A stretch of 36,318 bases of DNA from the NCBI RefSeq assembly GCF_902729355.1, contig NZ_CACVCC010000023.1:1-36318 (forward strand), given 5' to 3'. The notes under the pieces were generated by a model. The model worked only from the letters and a program-made list of their open reading frames with translations, did no database searches and was not told the DNA's origin. Each line of letters starts with the position of its first letter. Positions within the stretch are counted from its first letter, which is position 1. This stretch comes from Streptococcus sp. S784/96/1 (GTDB lineage Bacteria > Bacillota > Bacilli > Lactobacillales > Streptococcaceae). Both the position numbers and the translations under genes were made by a program. Below are positions 8,916-17,580 of this stretch, piece after piece.

Positions 8916-9778
8916 CTTGATAGGGTCACTCCTTTCAATACTTTTTCTTTTACTGTTGGGAAAACAAGGCAGAGGGCAAGAACAATAGCACTATATATTT
9001 TAAGGTAATTACTATTAAAGCCTAGAGCAAGAATAGTCGTAATTAAAGCCCAGTAAAGAATACTGCCAACGACTATAGCAATCAAGCGCTCTAGTAGGGT
9101 TAAATTGCTATAAAGAACTTCACCAATAATAATACTGGCCAGACCAACAACGATAATCCCAATACCTTTTTGCACATCTGCATATCCATCTTGTTGAGCA
9201 ATAAGAGCACCTGCAAGAGCAATAATTCCATTGGAAACAACCAAGCCCATTACTTCCATACGGTCAGTATTGATACCAAAGCTCTTGGCCATATCTCTAT
9301 TATCTCCCGTAGCAATATAAGCCTGCCCCAACTGTGTATGTAAGAAGAAAATTAAAGAAGCAATCACTATCGTAACTGAAATCAGCCCTAGCAATAAAAC
9401 ATTGACATCCTTACTAAAGGGTAAGAAATCAATTAAAGTTTTTCGTCCAAGAAGACCTAAATTAGCCCTTCCCATAATCATAAGCATAATTGAGTTAGCT
9501 GATGTCATGACTAAAATCCCTGCTAAAATGGTTGGAATTTTCCCCTTTGTATACAGAAGTCCAGTCACCACTCCTGCCAAACACCCTGCTAACATTCCTA
9601 ATAAAGTTGCAAAAAGTGGATTGATATGATGATTGATTAAAGTGACTGCTACTGCCGCTCCTAATGGAAAAGAGCCCTCTGTCGTCATATCTGGAAAATT
9701 TAAAATTCTAAAGGTGAGGTAAATTCCTAACCCTAAAATACCATACAGGAATCCCTGTGACACTGCTGAAATAATCAT
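8912..9778 (-). CDS. trpY: ABC transporter permease, TrpY type
   Basis: The 288-residue integral membrane protein has about eight or nine hydrophobic segments and resembles the branched-chain amino acid/LIV-H-like permease fold that accompanies ABC_sub_bind-type binding proteins. It starts 24 bases after the binding-protein gene with AAGGAT upstream and overlaps the ATPase gene by four bases. It probably forms a homodimeric channel for tryptophan or a related indole compound; specificity is inferred from the operon. Confidence 0.82.
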   Translation of the reverse strand: MIISAVSQGFLYGILGLGIYLTFRILNFPDMTTEGSFPLGAAVAVTLINHHINPLFATLLGMLAGCLAGVVTGLLYTKGKIPTILAGILVMTSANSIMLMIMGRANLGLLGRKTLIDFLPFSKDVNVLLLGLISVTIVIASLIFFLHTQLGQAYIATGDNRDMAKSFGINTDRMEVMGLVVSNGIIALAGALIAQQDGYADVQKGIGIIVVGLASIIIGEVLYSNLTLLERLIAIVVGSILYWALITTILALGFNSNYLKIYSAIVLALCLVFPTVKEKVLKGVTLSR

Positions 9779-9802
9779 GTTTCTATCCTTATATTGTTCT
9801 AT

Positions 9803-10801
9803 CTATTCTTGTATTTTGACGACATCTGCTTCTTCTAATATCTCTTTTGGAAGTGTGATGCCAAGAAGCTCTGCTGCTTTAGGGTTAACAAGCGGTTTAC
9901 CAGTATCAATAATAGCTACAGGAACATTTTTCACTTCTTGCCCTGCTAAGAGTTTAGCAGCAATCTTGGCCGTCTCTCGTCCTAATTCGTACTGACTTTG
10001 AGAAATCGCTGCCAGACTTCCTTGAGCTACCATGGTGTCAACACTTGAGTACACTGGCAACTTAGCTTCATTGGCTACTCCGATAACGGTTGGAAAAGCT
10101 GATGCGATGGTATTGTCTTGAGGGACAAAAATGGCATCTACCTTATCAACAACGATTCCCATTGTAGCTGTAATGTCATTACTTGAAGGAACGGCAAACT
10201 CAATAATTTCAACCCCTTGCTCTTGTGCTGATTTACGGAACTCTTTTACTTGTGAAATGGAGTTATCTTCACTGCTTGCGTAGAGTACACCAATTTTCTT
10301 GACATTAGGAGTAAGTTTACCAATCAAATCCACTGTTTGTTTGACAGGAACGATATTTGATGTTCCTGTAACATTTCCTTCAGGTTTTTGTAAATCAGTA
10401 ACTAATTTTGCACCAACAGGATCTGATATAGCTCCCATAACGACTGGAATATCTGTTGTTGCATTTGCTAAACCTTGTGCTGCTGGGGTGGCAATTCCAA
10501 TGACTAAATCATTAGATTTAACTAGCTGATCTGACATGGTTTTGATTTTGCTCTGATCAGCTTCCGCATTCAGTTGTGTTAATTGAACCGTTGTTCTATC
10601 GTAACCTGCATCAGCTAAACCATCAACGATTCCTTGATTAATAGCATCAAGGGCTTCATGGGTAACAAACTGTAAGATTCCGATTTTAACAACCTGATTT
10701 TCAGAAGATTTTGGCGCTCTGCCATTTTCTCTAGCAAAAATCGCGAACAAAGTTAAGAGTGTAATAGCAGTAAGTGTGGCAATAAGTCCTTTGTGTTTCA
10801 T
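9803..10801 (-). CDS. trpX: ABC substrate-binding protein, TrpX type
   Basis: The 332-residue product has an N-terminal hydrophobic helix (residues about 7-23) and then the ABC_sub_bind fold: KIGILQFVTHEALDAI, VIGIATPAAQGLANA, PVVMGAISDPVGAKLV and KIGVLYASSEDNS. There is no lipobox cysteine after the helix, so it is probably held by the uncleaved helix rather than as a lipoprotein; I recall the same for other streptococcal TrpX proteins. Its place between trpB and the permease, downstream of a Trp attenuator, supports tryptophan as ligand. A family member with another amino acid ligand remains possible. Confidence 0.83.
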   Translation of the reverse strand: MKHKGLIATLTAITLLTLFAIFARENGRAPKSSENQVVKIGILQFVTHEALDAINQGIVDGLADAGYDRTTVQLTQLNAEADQSKIKTMSDQLVKSNDLVIGIATPAAQGLANATTDIPVVMGAISDPVGAKLVTDLQKPEGNVTGTSNIVPVKQTVDLIGKLTPNVKKIGVLYASSEDNSISQVKEFRKSAQEQGVEIIEFAVPSSNDITATMGIVVDKVDAIFVPQDNTIASAFPTVIGVANEAKLPVYSSVDTMVAQGSLAAISQSQYELGRETAKIAAKLLAGQEVKNVPVAIIDTGKPLVNPKAAELLGITLPKEILEEADVVKIQE

Positions 10802-10831
10802 AAGTTTTCCTTCTTTTATAACTATCGAATT

Positions 10832-10866
10832 AGAAGCCTGTTATTAACAACAGCAAAACAGCTTCT
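10832..10866 (-). other. Intercistronic hairpin between trpB and trpX
   Basis: AGAAGC pairs with GCTTCT with an inner TGTT/AACA extension; no T tract follows. It is more likely an RNA processing or stability element than a terminator. The 111-base trpB-trpX spacer shows no convincing promoter. Confidence 0.4.
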
Positions 10867-10912
10867 TACATTTTCTAATCTAGCATTAAGTCTCTAATAA
10901 ATGATTGATAGA

Positions 10913-12088
10913 CTATTTATTTTCCAAATAATCAGCAATAGATGCAACATCTTTGTCTCCACGACCTGAAAGATTGACGATAATAATTTGGTCTTTAGAC
11001 ATATACGGTGCTCTTTTGATTGCTTCAGCTAAAGCATGTGAACTTTCAATTGCTGGAATTATTCCTTCCATTTTTGAAAGTAAGAGTAATGCTTGGACAG
11101 CCTCATCATCTGTTGCAGAAACATATTCAACGCGGCCATCTTCCTTTAGGAAAGCATGTTCTGGACCTACTCCTGGATAATCTAGTCCCGCTGAAATTGA
11201 ATAAACAGGGGCTACCGATCCATCTTTTTCAAAAAGTGCAAAAGTCTTCATGCCATCAATAATTCCCACACTTCCCTTGGTCATGGTTGCAGCGTGTTTC
11301 TCTGTATCAACACCATGTCCAGCCGCTTCAACACCGATCAAAGTCACTGAATTATCTGTTATATATTCCGAAAAAGCGCCAATAGCATTAGATCCACCAC
11401 CAACACAGGCAATGACGGCATCTGGAAGACGGCCTTCTTTGTCCAAAATCTGTTGACGGGATTCTTCAGAAATGATTTTTTGGAATTCATGCACGATACT
11501 TGGGTAAGGGTGCGGTCCAACAGCAGAACCAAGTACATAGAAGGCGTCCAAATCAGCCATCCATGCCGCAAAAGCAGCGTCTACTGCTTCTTTTAGAGTA
11601 GCGGTACCAGCTTCAACCGCGTGTACTCTAGCTCCCATCATTTCCATACGGAAAACGTTGAGGCGTTGGCGTTTTACATCTTCAGCACCCATGTAGACAT
11701 CACAGGCCATGCCGAATTTGGCTGCTGCTGCCGCTGTAGCCACACCGTGTTGACCTGCACCTGTCTCTGCAATCACACGTGTTTTACCCATACGCTTTGC
11801 AAGTAGGATTTGACCCAAAACGTTATTTAATTTATGAGAACCCAGATGATTTAAATCTTCACGCTTTAAGTAAATTTTGGCTCCTCCAAGATAGTTTGTT
11901 AAACTCTCTGCAAAATAGAGTGGAGTTTCACGCCCTGCATAATCTGTCAAATAATAGTGATATTCTTTTAAAAATTCATCGTCTTTACGGTATTTTTCAA
12001 AAATATCTTCTAACTCATTTAGTAATGTTTGGATTTCTTTTGGAACAAATGAACCACCAAAATCACCATAAAATCCTTTTTGTGTCAT
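10913..12088 (-). CDS. trpB: Tryptophan synthase beta chain, without trpA
   Basis: TrpB joins indole and L-serine to make tryptophan with pyridoxal phosphate. The 391-residue protein is TrpB1-like: PLP lysine in SHKLNNV (Lys86), catalytic Glu107 in AETGAGQHG, the phosphate loop GGGSNAIG, and GLDYPGVGPEH. The usual HTGAHK context is altered to HLGSHK. No trpA or other trp biosynthesis gene is in the window. The gene is followed instead by a TrpXYZ importer, so it probably salvages external indole. It has its own promoter, a Trp-codon leader peptide and an attenuator about 65-225 bases upstream. Ribosome site GTAGGA. Confidence 0.95.
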   Translation of the reverse strand: MTQKGFYGDFGGSFVPKEIQTLLNELEDIFEKYRKDDEFLKEYHYYLTDYAGRETPLYFAESLTNYLGGAKIYLKREDLNHLGSHKLNNVLGQILLAKRMGKTRVIAETGAGQHGVATAAAAAKFGMACDVYMGAEDVKRQRLNVFRMEMMGARVHAVEAGTATLKEAVDAAFAAWMADLDAFYVLGSAVGPHPYPSIVHEFQKIISEESRQQILDKEGRLPDAVIACVGGGSNAIGAFSEYITDNSVTLIGVEAAGHGVDTEKHAATMTKGSVGIIDGMKTFALFEKDGSVAPVYSISAGLDYPGVGPEHAFLKEDGRVEYVSATDDEAVQALLLLSKMEGIIPAIESSHALAEAIKRAPYMSKDQIIIVNLSGRGDKDVASIADYLENK

Positions 12089-12150
12089 ATCATTTCCTAC
12101 TTTCTGTTTTGAAAACTAGGCTATTGAACAATAATTTGTCTTGGAGGTAT

Positions 12151-12183
12151 GCAAAAAAGCGCCTAGTTTCCTATGACGCTTTT
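12151..12183 (-). terminator. Attenuator terminator of the trpB operon
   Basis: On the minus strand AAAAGCGTC (12183-12175) pairs with GGCGCTTTT (12163-12155). An inner TAG/CTA pair closes a GAAA tetraloop, and six Ts follow. It lies between the Trp leader peptide and trpB, so it must be bypassed for trpB expression. Confidence 0.85.
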
Positions 12184-12205
12184 CTTTTTGAAATCTAAGA
12201 CAAGC

Positions 12206-12251
12206 GGCACAGATACTTTTTTGAAGTACTCCAAAAAGTCGTATCTATGCC
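12206..12251 (-). promoter_or_regulatory. Upstream hairpin of the trp attenuator
   Basis: GGCATAGATAC (12251-12241) pairs with GTATCTGTGCC (12216-12206) over 11 bases with one wobble, extended by an inner CTTTTTG/CAAAAAAG stem. It lies between the leader peptide and the terminator, where a pause or 1:2 structure would be expected. CGCTT at its 3' end can pair with AAGCG of the terminator arm, a weak antiterminator candidate. Confidence 0.6.
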
Positions 12252-12268
12252 AAAACATAAACACAACT

Positions 12269-12313
12269 CTATAGACGCCAGCTTTGCCAGTTTGTAGATG
12301 TGAATGATTTCAT
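12269..12313 (-). CDS. trpL: Trp leader peptide (14 residues, two Trp)
   Basis: ATG with AGAGGAG eight bases upstream opens a 14-codon frame, MKSFTSTNWQSWRL, ending TAG. Two tryptophans in 14 residues, at positions 9 and 12, match classical Trp attenuation leaders. It begins about 25 bases after the predicted transcription start and precedes a hairpin and an intrinsic terminator ahead of trpB. Ribosome stalling at these codons when charged tRNA-Trp is short would let the operon be read. It is too short for standard gene calling. Confidence 0.8.
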   Translation of the reverse strand: MKSFTSTNWQSWRL

Positions 12314-12343
12314 GTCAAAGACTCCTCTCGTTTAATTTCCTTA

Positions 12344-12371
12344 ATTATAACTTAAATTTTAAAAATTGCAA
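12344..12371 (-). promoter_or_regulatory. Promoter of trpL-trpB-trpXYZ
   Basis: TTGCAA (12371-12366) and TATAAT (12349-12344), 16 bases apart, with predicted start near 12337. An A/T-rich segment just upstream (AATTTTCTAAATTTT) is a three-mismatch relative of the CodY box; I regard that as weak. Confidence 0.75.
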
Positions 12372-12455
12372 GACTTTTTATAAAATTTTCTAAATTTTTT
12401 AACAGATTTTTTAGTGGCATATTGTCAATTCCTATCAATTATCTCTTTATCACCT

Positions 12456-13403
<948 letters not shown>

Positions 13404-14201
13404 CTATAAAACGATTGTTCCCGTTGGAAAGATTGGACCATCTTCACAAACACGTTTATTGGCAACTTCTGATTCATTTTTCAAGTGAACCACACATGCG
13501 TAACAAGCTCCCATGCCACAAGCCATGCGTTCTTCCATTGAGATAAAGGCATGTGGATGGTTTTCAAAGCGCTTATCAACATACTTAAGCATGCCGGGTG
13601 CACCGCAGCTATAAATAGCATCTGCTATCCAATCAAAGCCATCAATAACAGTTGATACATAGCCCTTGATACCATAGCTACCATCATCTGTCGTTACGTA
13701 AACATCACCATACTGGCACAGTTTTTCTTCTAAAATAACAGCATCTTTATTGGCAAAACCAATCACGGAAATAACTTTTACACCTTTCTCATATAATTGT
13801 TTAGCTGTTTCAACAAGTGGAGGTACACCAATTCCTCCTCCAATAAGGAGAGCTGTTTGACCATTTCCTACCACCGATAAATCAAAGCCATTTCCTTGAG
13901 GACCCATGACATCAAGTCTATCTCCTACCTTTAACTGAGAGAGAATAGCTGTACCAGCGCGCTCAACACGATAAACAATGGTCACTTGTTCTCTATCCTT
14001 ATCAATTTCAGAAATAGAAATGGGACGACGTAAGAGTTTAGACGCGTCAGGAACACGTATGTGCAAAAACTGTCCTGCTTCCATCTGTTGAACCAAATCA
14101 CCTGTTAAAACCATTTCAAAAATAGATGGTGCGATTTCACGCTGACTAACAATGGTCATCACTTCTTTTAAAATCGCTTTTTTACCACAACCCAAGCCCA
14201 T
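13404..14201 (-). CDS. pyrK: Dihydroorotate dehydrogenase electron transfer subunit PyrK
   Basis: PyrK carries FAD and a [2Fe-2S] cluster and couples PyrD to NAD. Visible are the FAD motif LLRRPISIS, the pyridine-nucleotide loop GGGIGVPPL and the cluster cysteines in MACGMGACYACV plus a later cysteine (RVCEDGP). An in-frame ATG at 14240 lies inside the attenuator terminator, so it is not the start. I use ATG 14201 (265 residues); ATG 14159 is another option because the ribosome site at 14201 is weak. It is first in a two-gene operon under PyrR-type attenuation. Confidence 0.93.
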   Translation of the reverse strand: MGLGCGKKAILKEVMTIVSQREIAPSIFEMVLTGDLVQQMEAGQFLHIRVPDASKLLRRPISISEIDKDREQVTIVYRVERAGTAILSQLKVGDRLDVMGPQGNGFDLSVVGNGQTALLIGGGIGVPPLVETAKQLYEKGVKVISVIGFANKDAVILEEKLCQYGDVYVTTDDGSYGIKGYVSTVIDGFDWIADAIYSCGAPGMLKYVDKRFENHPHAFISMEERMACGMGACYACVVHLKNESEVANKRVCEDGPIFPTGTIVL

Positions 14202-14221
14202 AATGTTCTCACTTTCTATAT

Positions 14222-14255
14222 GCAAAAAGACCCTGTCCATAACTGAGGCAAGGTC
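14222..14255 (-). terminator. PyrR-controlled attenuator terminator before pyrK
   Basis: GACCTTGCC (14255-14247) pairs with GGACAGGGTC (14238-14229) with one bulged A, followed by TTTTT. Only about 20 bases separate it from the pyrK start. Confidence 0.8.
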
Positions 14256-14301
14256 GGCTGTTCACAAAAAGACACACTACAGTCCTAGTGCTTTTTTCCT
14301 A

Positions 14302-14332
14302 CCTTGTCGCCTCTCTGGACGTCTTAAAGGTT
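14302..14332 (-). promoter_or_regulatory. PyrR-binding anti-antiterminator RNA
   Basis: The minus strand has GTCCAGAGAGGC (14321-14310) in the loop region of a hairpin closed by ACCTT (14332-14328) and AAGGT (14306-14302). This matches the PyrR-binding consensus (TCC-AGAGAGG). The AAGGT arm can instead pair with ACCTTGCC of the terminator, giving the expected antiterminator. UMP-bound PyrR would stabilise this hairpin and favour termination. Confidence 0.8.
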
Positions 14333-14349
14333 TATTGACGTTTTCGGGT

Positions 14350-14378
14350 ATTATACCTTAATTATAGGCACTTGTCAA
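14350..14378 (-). promoter_or_regulatory. pyrK-pyrD promoter
   Basis: Consensus TTGACA (14378-14373) and TATAAT (14355-14350) with exactly 17 bases between them on the minus strand; a second TATAAT overlaps the spacer. Confidence 0.85.
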
Positions 14379-14401
14379 AGCAGAATTTTAAGATAATTTT
14401 T

Positions 14402-14409
14402 GGTATAAT
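14402..14409 (+). promoter_or_regulatory. fbpA-cpsY extended -10 promoter
   Basis: TGGTATAAT on the plus strand, about 50 bases before the fbpA start and divergent from the pyr promoter. The -35 is poor. Confidence 0.6.
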
Positions 14410-14459
14410 ATCACCTATGATAAATTGAACGATACTTCATAAAAAAGAAAGGAGACTGC

Positions 14460-16112
14460 ATGTCTTTCGACGGTTTTTTTCTCCATCATTTGACCAATGA
14501 ATTGCGAGATCAGGTTCTATACGGGCGCATTCAAAAGGTTAATCAGCCATTTGAACAAGAATTAGTCTTAACGATTCGCAATAATCGACAGAATTATAAA
14601 CTGTTATTATCAGCGCATCCTGTTTTTGGACGTATTCAAACAACAACTGCAGATTTTCAAAATCCACAAAATCCCAATACCTATACCATGATTATGCGAA
14701 AATATCTTCAGGGGGCTGTCATCGAGGGTATTCAACAGATTGAAAACGATCGTATTCTTGAAATCTCAGTTTCTAACAAAAATGAGATTGGAGATGCTAT
14801 CAAAGTTACTCTTGTTGTCGAAATAATGGGAAAACATTCTAACATTATCTTGATTGATAAAAACGAAAGTAAGATCATTGAATCAATCAAGCATGTTGGT
14901 TTTTCTCAAAACTCTTACCGCACTATTTTACCAGGGTCCACTTATATTGCTCCGCCAAAAACAAACGCGCTAAATCCCTTTGACATCTCTGATACTAAGC
15001 TCTTTGAAATCTTACAAACTGAGGACTTATCTCCTAAAAATCTTCAGAAGCTTTTTCAAGGACTAGGTCGCGATACAGCAAGTCAATTGGCTGCGCAGCT
15101 TGGAACGGATAAACTTAAACAGTTTCGTGCTTTCTTTTCCCAAGAAACCCAGCCTAATTTAACAGAAAAAAGCTTTGCAGCTCTGCTATTTTCCGATAGT
15201 AATCAAACCTTTGAGACACTATCAGAGCTCTTGGACTTTTTCTATGGGAAAAAGGCGGAGAGGGACAGAATTGCCCAGCAAGCGAGTGATTTGCTCCATC
15301 GTGTTCAAAATGAACTAGAAAAGAATCGTAAAAAATTAGGCAAGCAAGAGACTGAACTTTTAGCAACTGAAAATGCTGAAGAATTCCGCCAAAAAGGGGA
15401 ACTTTTGACAACATATCTCAGCTTGGTACCAAACAATAAAGACTCTGTTGAGCTTGATAACTACTATACTGGTGAAAAAATCACCATTGCGCTTGATGTC
15501 GCGCTCACACCCAATCAAAATGCCCAGCGCTATTTTAAAAAATATCAAAAATTGAAAGAGGCTGTGAAACACTTAACTGGTCTCATTGAAGATACTAAAC
15601 AAACCATTGAGTATTTTGAATCCGTTGATTATAATCTCTCACAGGCTAACATGGATGAGATTGAAGATATCCGTGAAGAATTGGTTCAGGCTGGTCTTAT
15701 GAAACGCCGTACTACTGATAAACGCCATAAGCGCAAGAACCCTGAGCAATATCTAGCTTCTGACGGAACAACCATTATCATGGTGGGACGGAACAACCTT
15801 CAAAATGAAGAACTAACCTTTAAAATGGCTAAAAAAGGTGAACTGTGGTTCCACGCTAAAGACATTCCTGGTTCTCATGTCATTATCAAAGATAATCTTG
15901 ATCCCTCTGATGAAGTTAAGACGGATGCTGCTGAGCTTGCTGCCTACTATTCTAAAGCAAGACTCTCCAATCTTGTCCAAGTAGATATGATTGAGGCCAA
16001 AAAACTCAATAAACCTACTGGTGGAAAACCTGGTTTTGTAACTTATACAGGACAAAAAACCTTACGTGTGACCCCTACCGAAGAAAAAATTCAAAGCATG
16101 AGGTTAAACTAA
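14460..16112 (+). CDS. fbpA: FbpA/PavA fibronectin-binding protein (NFACT, RqcH type)
   Basis: It is an NFACT-family protein. Bacterial RqcH members tag stalled nascent chains on 50S subunits with alanine, and streptococcal members (PavA, Fbp54) were described as fibronectin-binding adhesins without signal peptide. The 550 residues show an NFACT-N domain (MSFDGFFLHHLTNELRDQVLYG, VEIMGKHSNIILID), a long helical/coiled-coil middle (about 270-430) and the NFACT-R RNA-binding domain (GRNNLQNEELTF, ELWFHAKDIPGSHVII). The ribosome site AAAGGAG is strong. It is directly followed by cpsY, ATG right after TAA. Confidence 0.95.
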   Translation: MSFDGFFLHHLTNELRDQVLYGRIQKVNQPFEQELVLTIRNNRQNYKLLLSAHPVFGRIQTTTADFQNPQNPNTYTMIMRKYLQGAVIEGIQQIENDRILEISVSNKNEIGDAIKVTLVVEIMGKHSNIILIDKNESKIIESIKHVGFSQNSYRTILPGSTYIAPPKTNALNPFDISDTKLFEILQTEDLSPKNLQKLFQGLGRDTASQLAAQLGTDKLKQFRAFFSQETQPNLTEKSFAALLFSDSNQTFETLSELLDFFYGKKAERDRIAQQASDLLHRVQNELEKNRKKLGKQETELLATENAEEFRQKGELLTTYLSLVPNNKDSVELDNYYTGEKITIALDVALTPNQNAQRYFKKYQKLKEAVKHLTGLIEDTKQTIEYFESVDYNLSQANMDEIEDIREELVQAGLMKRRTTDKRHKRKNPEQYLASDGTTIIMVGRNNLQNEELTFKMAKKGELWFHAKDIPGSHVIIKDNLDPSDEVKTDAAELAAYYSKARLSNLVQVDMIEAKKLNKPTGGKPGFVTYTGQKTLRVTPTEEKIQSMRLN

Positions 16113-17018
16113 ATGCGAATCCAACAATTACACTATATTATCAAAATCGTTGAAACTGGTTCGATGAATGAAGCTGCTAAACAGCTCTATATCACGCAAC
16201 CCAGCCTCTCAAATGCTGTTCGTGACCTTGAACGTGAGATGGGAATTGATATTTTTATTCGTAATCCCAAGGGTATTACATTGACTAAAGATGGGGTGGA
16301 ATTTCTCTCCTACGCCCGTCAAGTCGTGGAACAAACATCCCTTTTGGAAGAACGCTATAAAAATCCAACTGCCAATCGAGAACTCTTCTCTGTATCTTCA
16401 CAGCACTACGCCTTTGTCGTTAATGCTTTTGTTTCCTTGTTAAAAGGAACTGATATGAGTCGTTATGAGCTTTTTCTTCGTGAAACCAGAACTTGGGAAA
16501 TCATCGATGATGTCAAGAACTTCCGTTCTGAGATTGGGGTACTGTTCCTCAATAATTATAATCGAGATGTTCTGACTAAGTTATTCGATGACAATCGTCT
16601 TATCTCTACTCCTCTTTTTACAGCTAAACCACATATCTTTGTCTCAAAAACTCACCCTTTGGCTAAAAAAGACTTGGTTAGCATAGAAGATTTGGAAGAG
16701 TATCCTTACTTCTCCTACGACCAAGGTATTCATAATTCGTTCTACTTTGCAGAAGAAATTTTAGCTCATATTCCACACAATAAATCAATTGTTGTCTCCG
16801 ACCGTGCAACCCTCTTCAACCTCCTTATAGGTTTGGATGGCTATACGATTGCAACAGGTATTCTCAACAGTAATCTTAATGGTGATAATATTGCATCAAT
16901 TCCTCTTGATGTAGATGATGACATTGAACTAGTCTATATCCAACATGAAAAAGCAAATCTATCAAAAATGGGTGAGAAATTTATTGACTACCTACTAGAA
17001 GAAGTAAAATTTGACTAA
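16113..17018 (+). CDS. cpsY: LysR-type regulator, CpsY/MtaR family
   Basis: The 301-residue LysR regulator has its winged helix at residues 1-60 (NEAAKQLYITQPSLSNAVRDLEREMG) and a periplasmic-binding-like effector domain. In streptococci this orthologue group (MtaR in group B, CpsY in S. iniae) controls methionine/arginine transport and wall modification affecting neutrophil survival; the inducer here is unknown. Translation is coupled to fbpA (start adjacent to its stop, site GAGG inside fbpA). In species with a capsule locus, cps genes sit between this gene and deoD. Here the neighbours are a repeat and the salvage operon. Confidence 0.88.
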   Translation: MRIQQLHYIIKIVETGSMNEAAKQLYITQPSLSNAVRDLEREMGIDIFIRNPKGITLTKDGVEFLSYARQVVEQTSLLEERYKNPTANRELFSVSSQHYAFVVNAFVSLLKGTDMSRYELFLRETRTWEIIDDVKNFRSEIGVLFLNNYNRDVLTKLFDDNRLISTPLFTAKPHIFVSKTHPLAKKDLVSIEDLEEYPYFSYDQGIHNSFYFAEEILAHIPHNKSIVVSDRATLFNLLIGLDGYTIATGILNSNLNGDNIASIPLDVDDDIELVYIQHEKANLSKMGEKFIDYLLEEVKFD

Positions 17019-17037
17019 TCATTAGAAAATAGAAAAA

Positions 17038-17567
17038 GAGGTTGGGACAAAAAAATATCTCAACCTTCTTTTTTGATAGTGACAACAGATTGACGCAGTG
17101 GTTGATTGGAGGTCTGTAGGTGGATACTTCCTTCATTTTCAAGTGTCCACCTCAAATAGTCCACCGGACTATTTGAGTACCACGCAATCGTTAGCGGTCA
17201 TCCTATACGAATGTGATGAACGTCGTTCATCTTATTTTCAACCTCCAAAGGTCACCCAGACATTTGGAGCTGTGCGGAGGTGGGAGTGAAACTGTCCAGT
17301 GGACAGTTTCAGCCTGAGCTTAGACATCAGAGAGCGAAGGGAAGTCAAGACTTCGAAATCATGACTTCTTATACTCATGCTTCTTAGGCGATATTTTGGA
17401 GTTCTCGTAGATAGAGTGGATTAGTTTGTCCCTCGATAGATTTTATCATTAAGTTATCAACCACAACGCCCTCACTAAGAGTATAGCACTTAGTGAGGGC
17501 TTTGCCTATTGGTTGTCATTGTTTTGTGGGTGTGAGATCTGCCATCGTACTGGTTTGTCCCACTCTC
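17038..17567 (+). repeat. Long interspersed repeat, copy A
   Basis: This 530-base gene-free element has inverted ends: GAGGTTGGGACAAA on the left and TTTGTCCCACTCTC on the right (GGGACAAA core). Inside are several strong hairpins: 12-bp arms 17151-17162/17166-17177, a GATGAACG/CGTTCATC palindrome at 17215-17231 and 12-bp arms 17468-17479/17489-17500. Copy B (29143-29645) matches it along most of its length, with a module gained or lost in the middle. Fragments occur at five other places in the window. No coding capacity is evident. It behaves like a MITE-type element of unknown family. Confidence 0.75.
17039..17074 (+). terminator. Terminator of fbpA-cpsY inside repeat copy A
   Basis: AGGTTGGGA (17039-17047) pairs with TCTCAACCT (17058-17066) and is followed by CTTTTTT. 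It starts 20 bases after the cpsY stop, so the repeat end supplies the terminator. Confidence 0.75.
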
Positions 17568-17580
17568 TTTTGCTAGTAGT

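Noticed and set aside
12089..12343. T-box leader in front of trpB
   Set aside because: I could not find a T-box antiterminator consensus or specifier loop; the short leader peptide with Trp codons explains the leader better.
12361..12420. CodY box upstream of the trp promoter
   Set aside because: Best match has three mismatches to the 15-base consensus in very A/T-rich DNA; expected by chance.
17098..17289. 63-codon open frame in repeat copy A
   Set aside because: Falls across hairpins of the interspersed repeat; the counterpart in copy B (29210-29476) differs in frame and length, so it is not conserved as protein.
17468..17500. CRISPR-like or tRNA-like structure from the CCCTCACTAAG hairpin
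   Set aside because: It is a single inverted repeat within the interspersed element, with no regular spacers and no tRNA cloverleaf.
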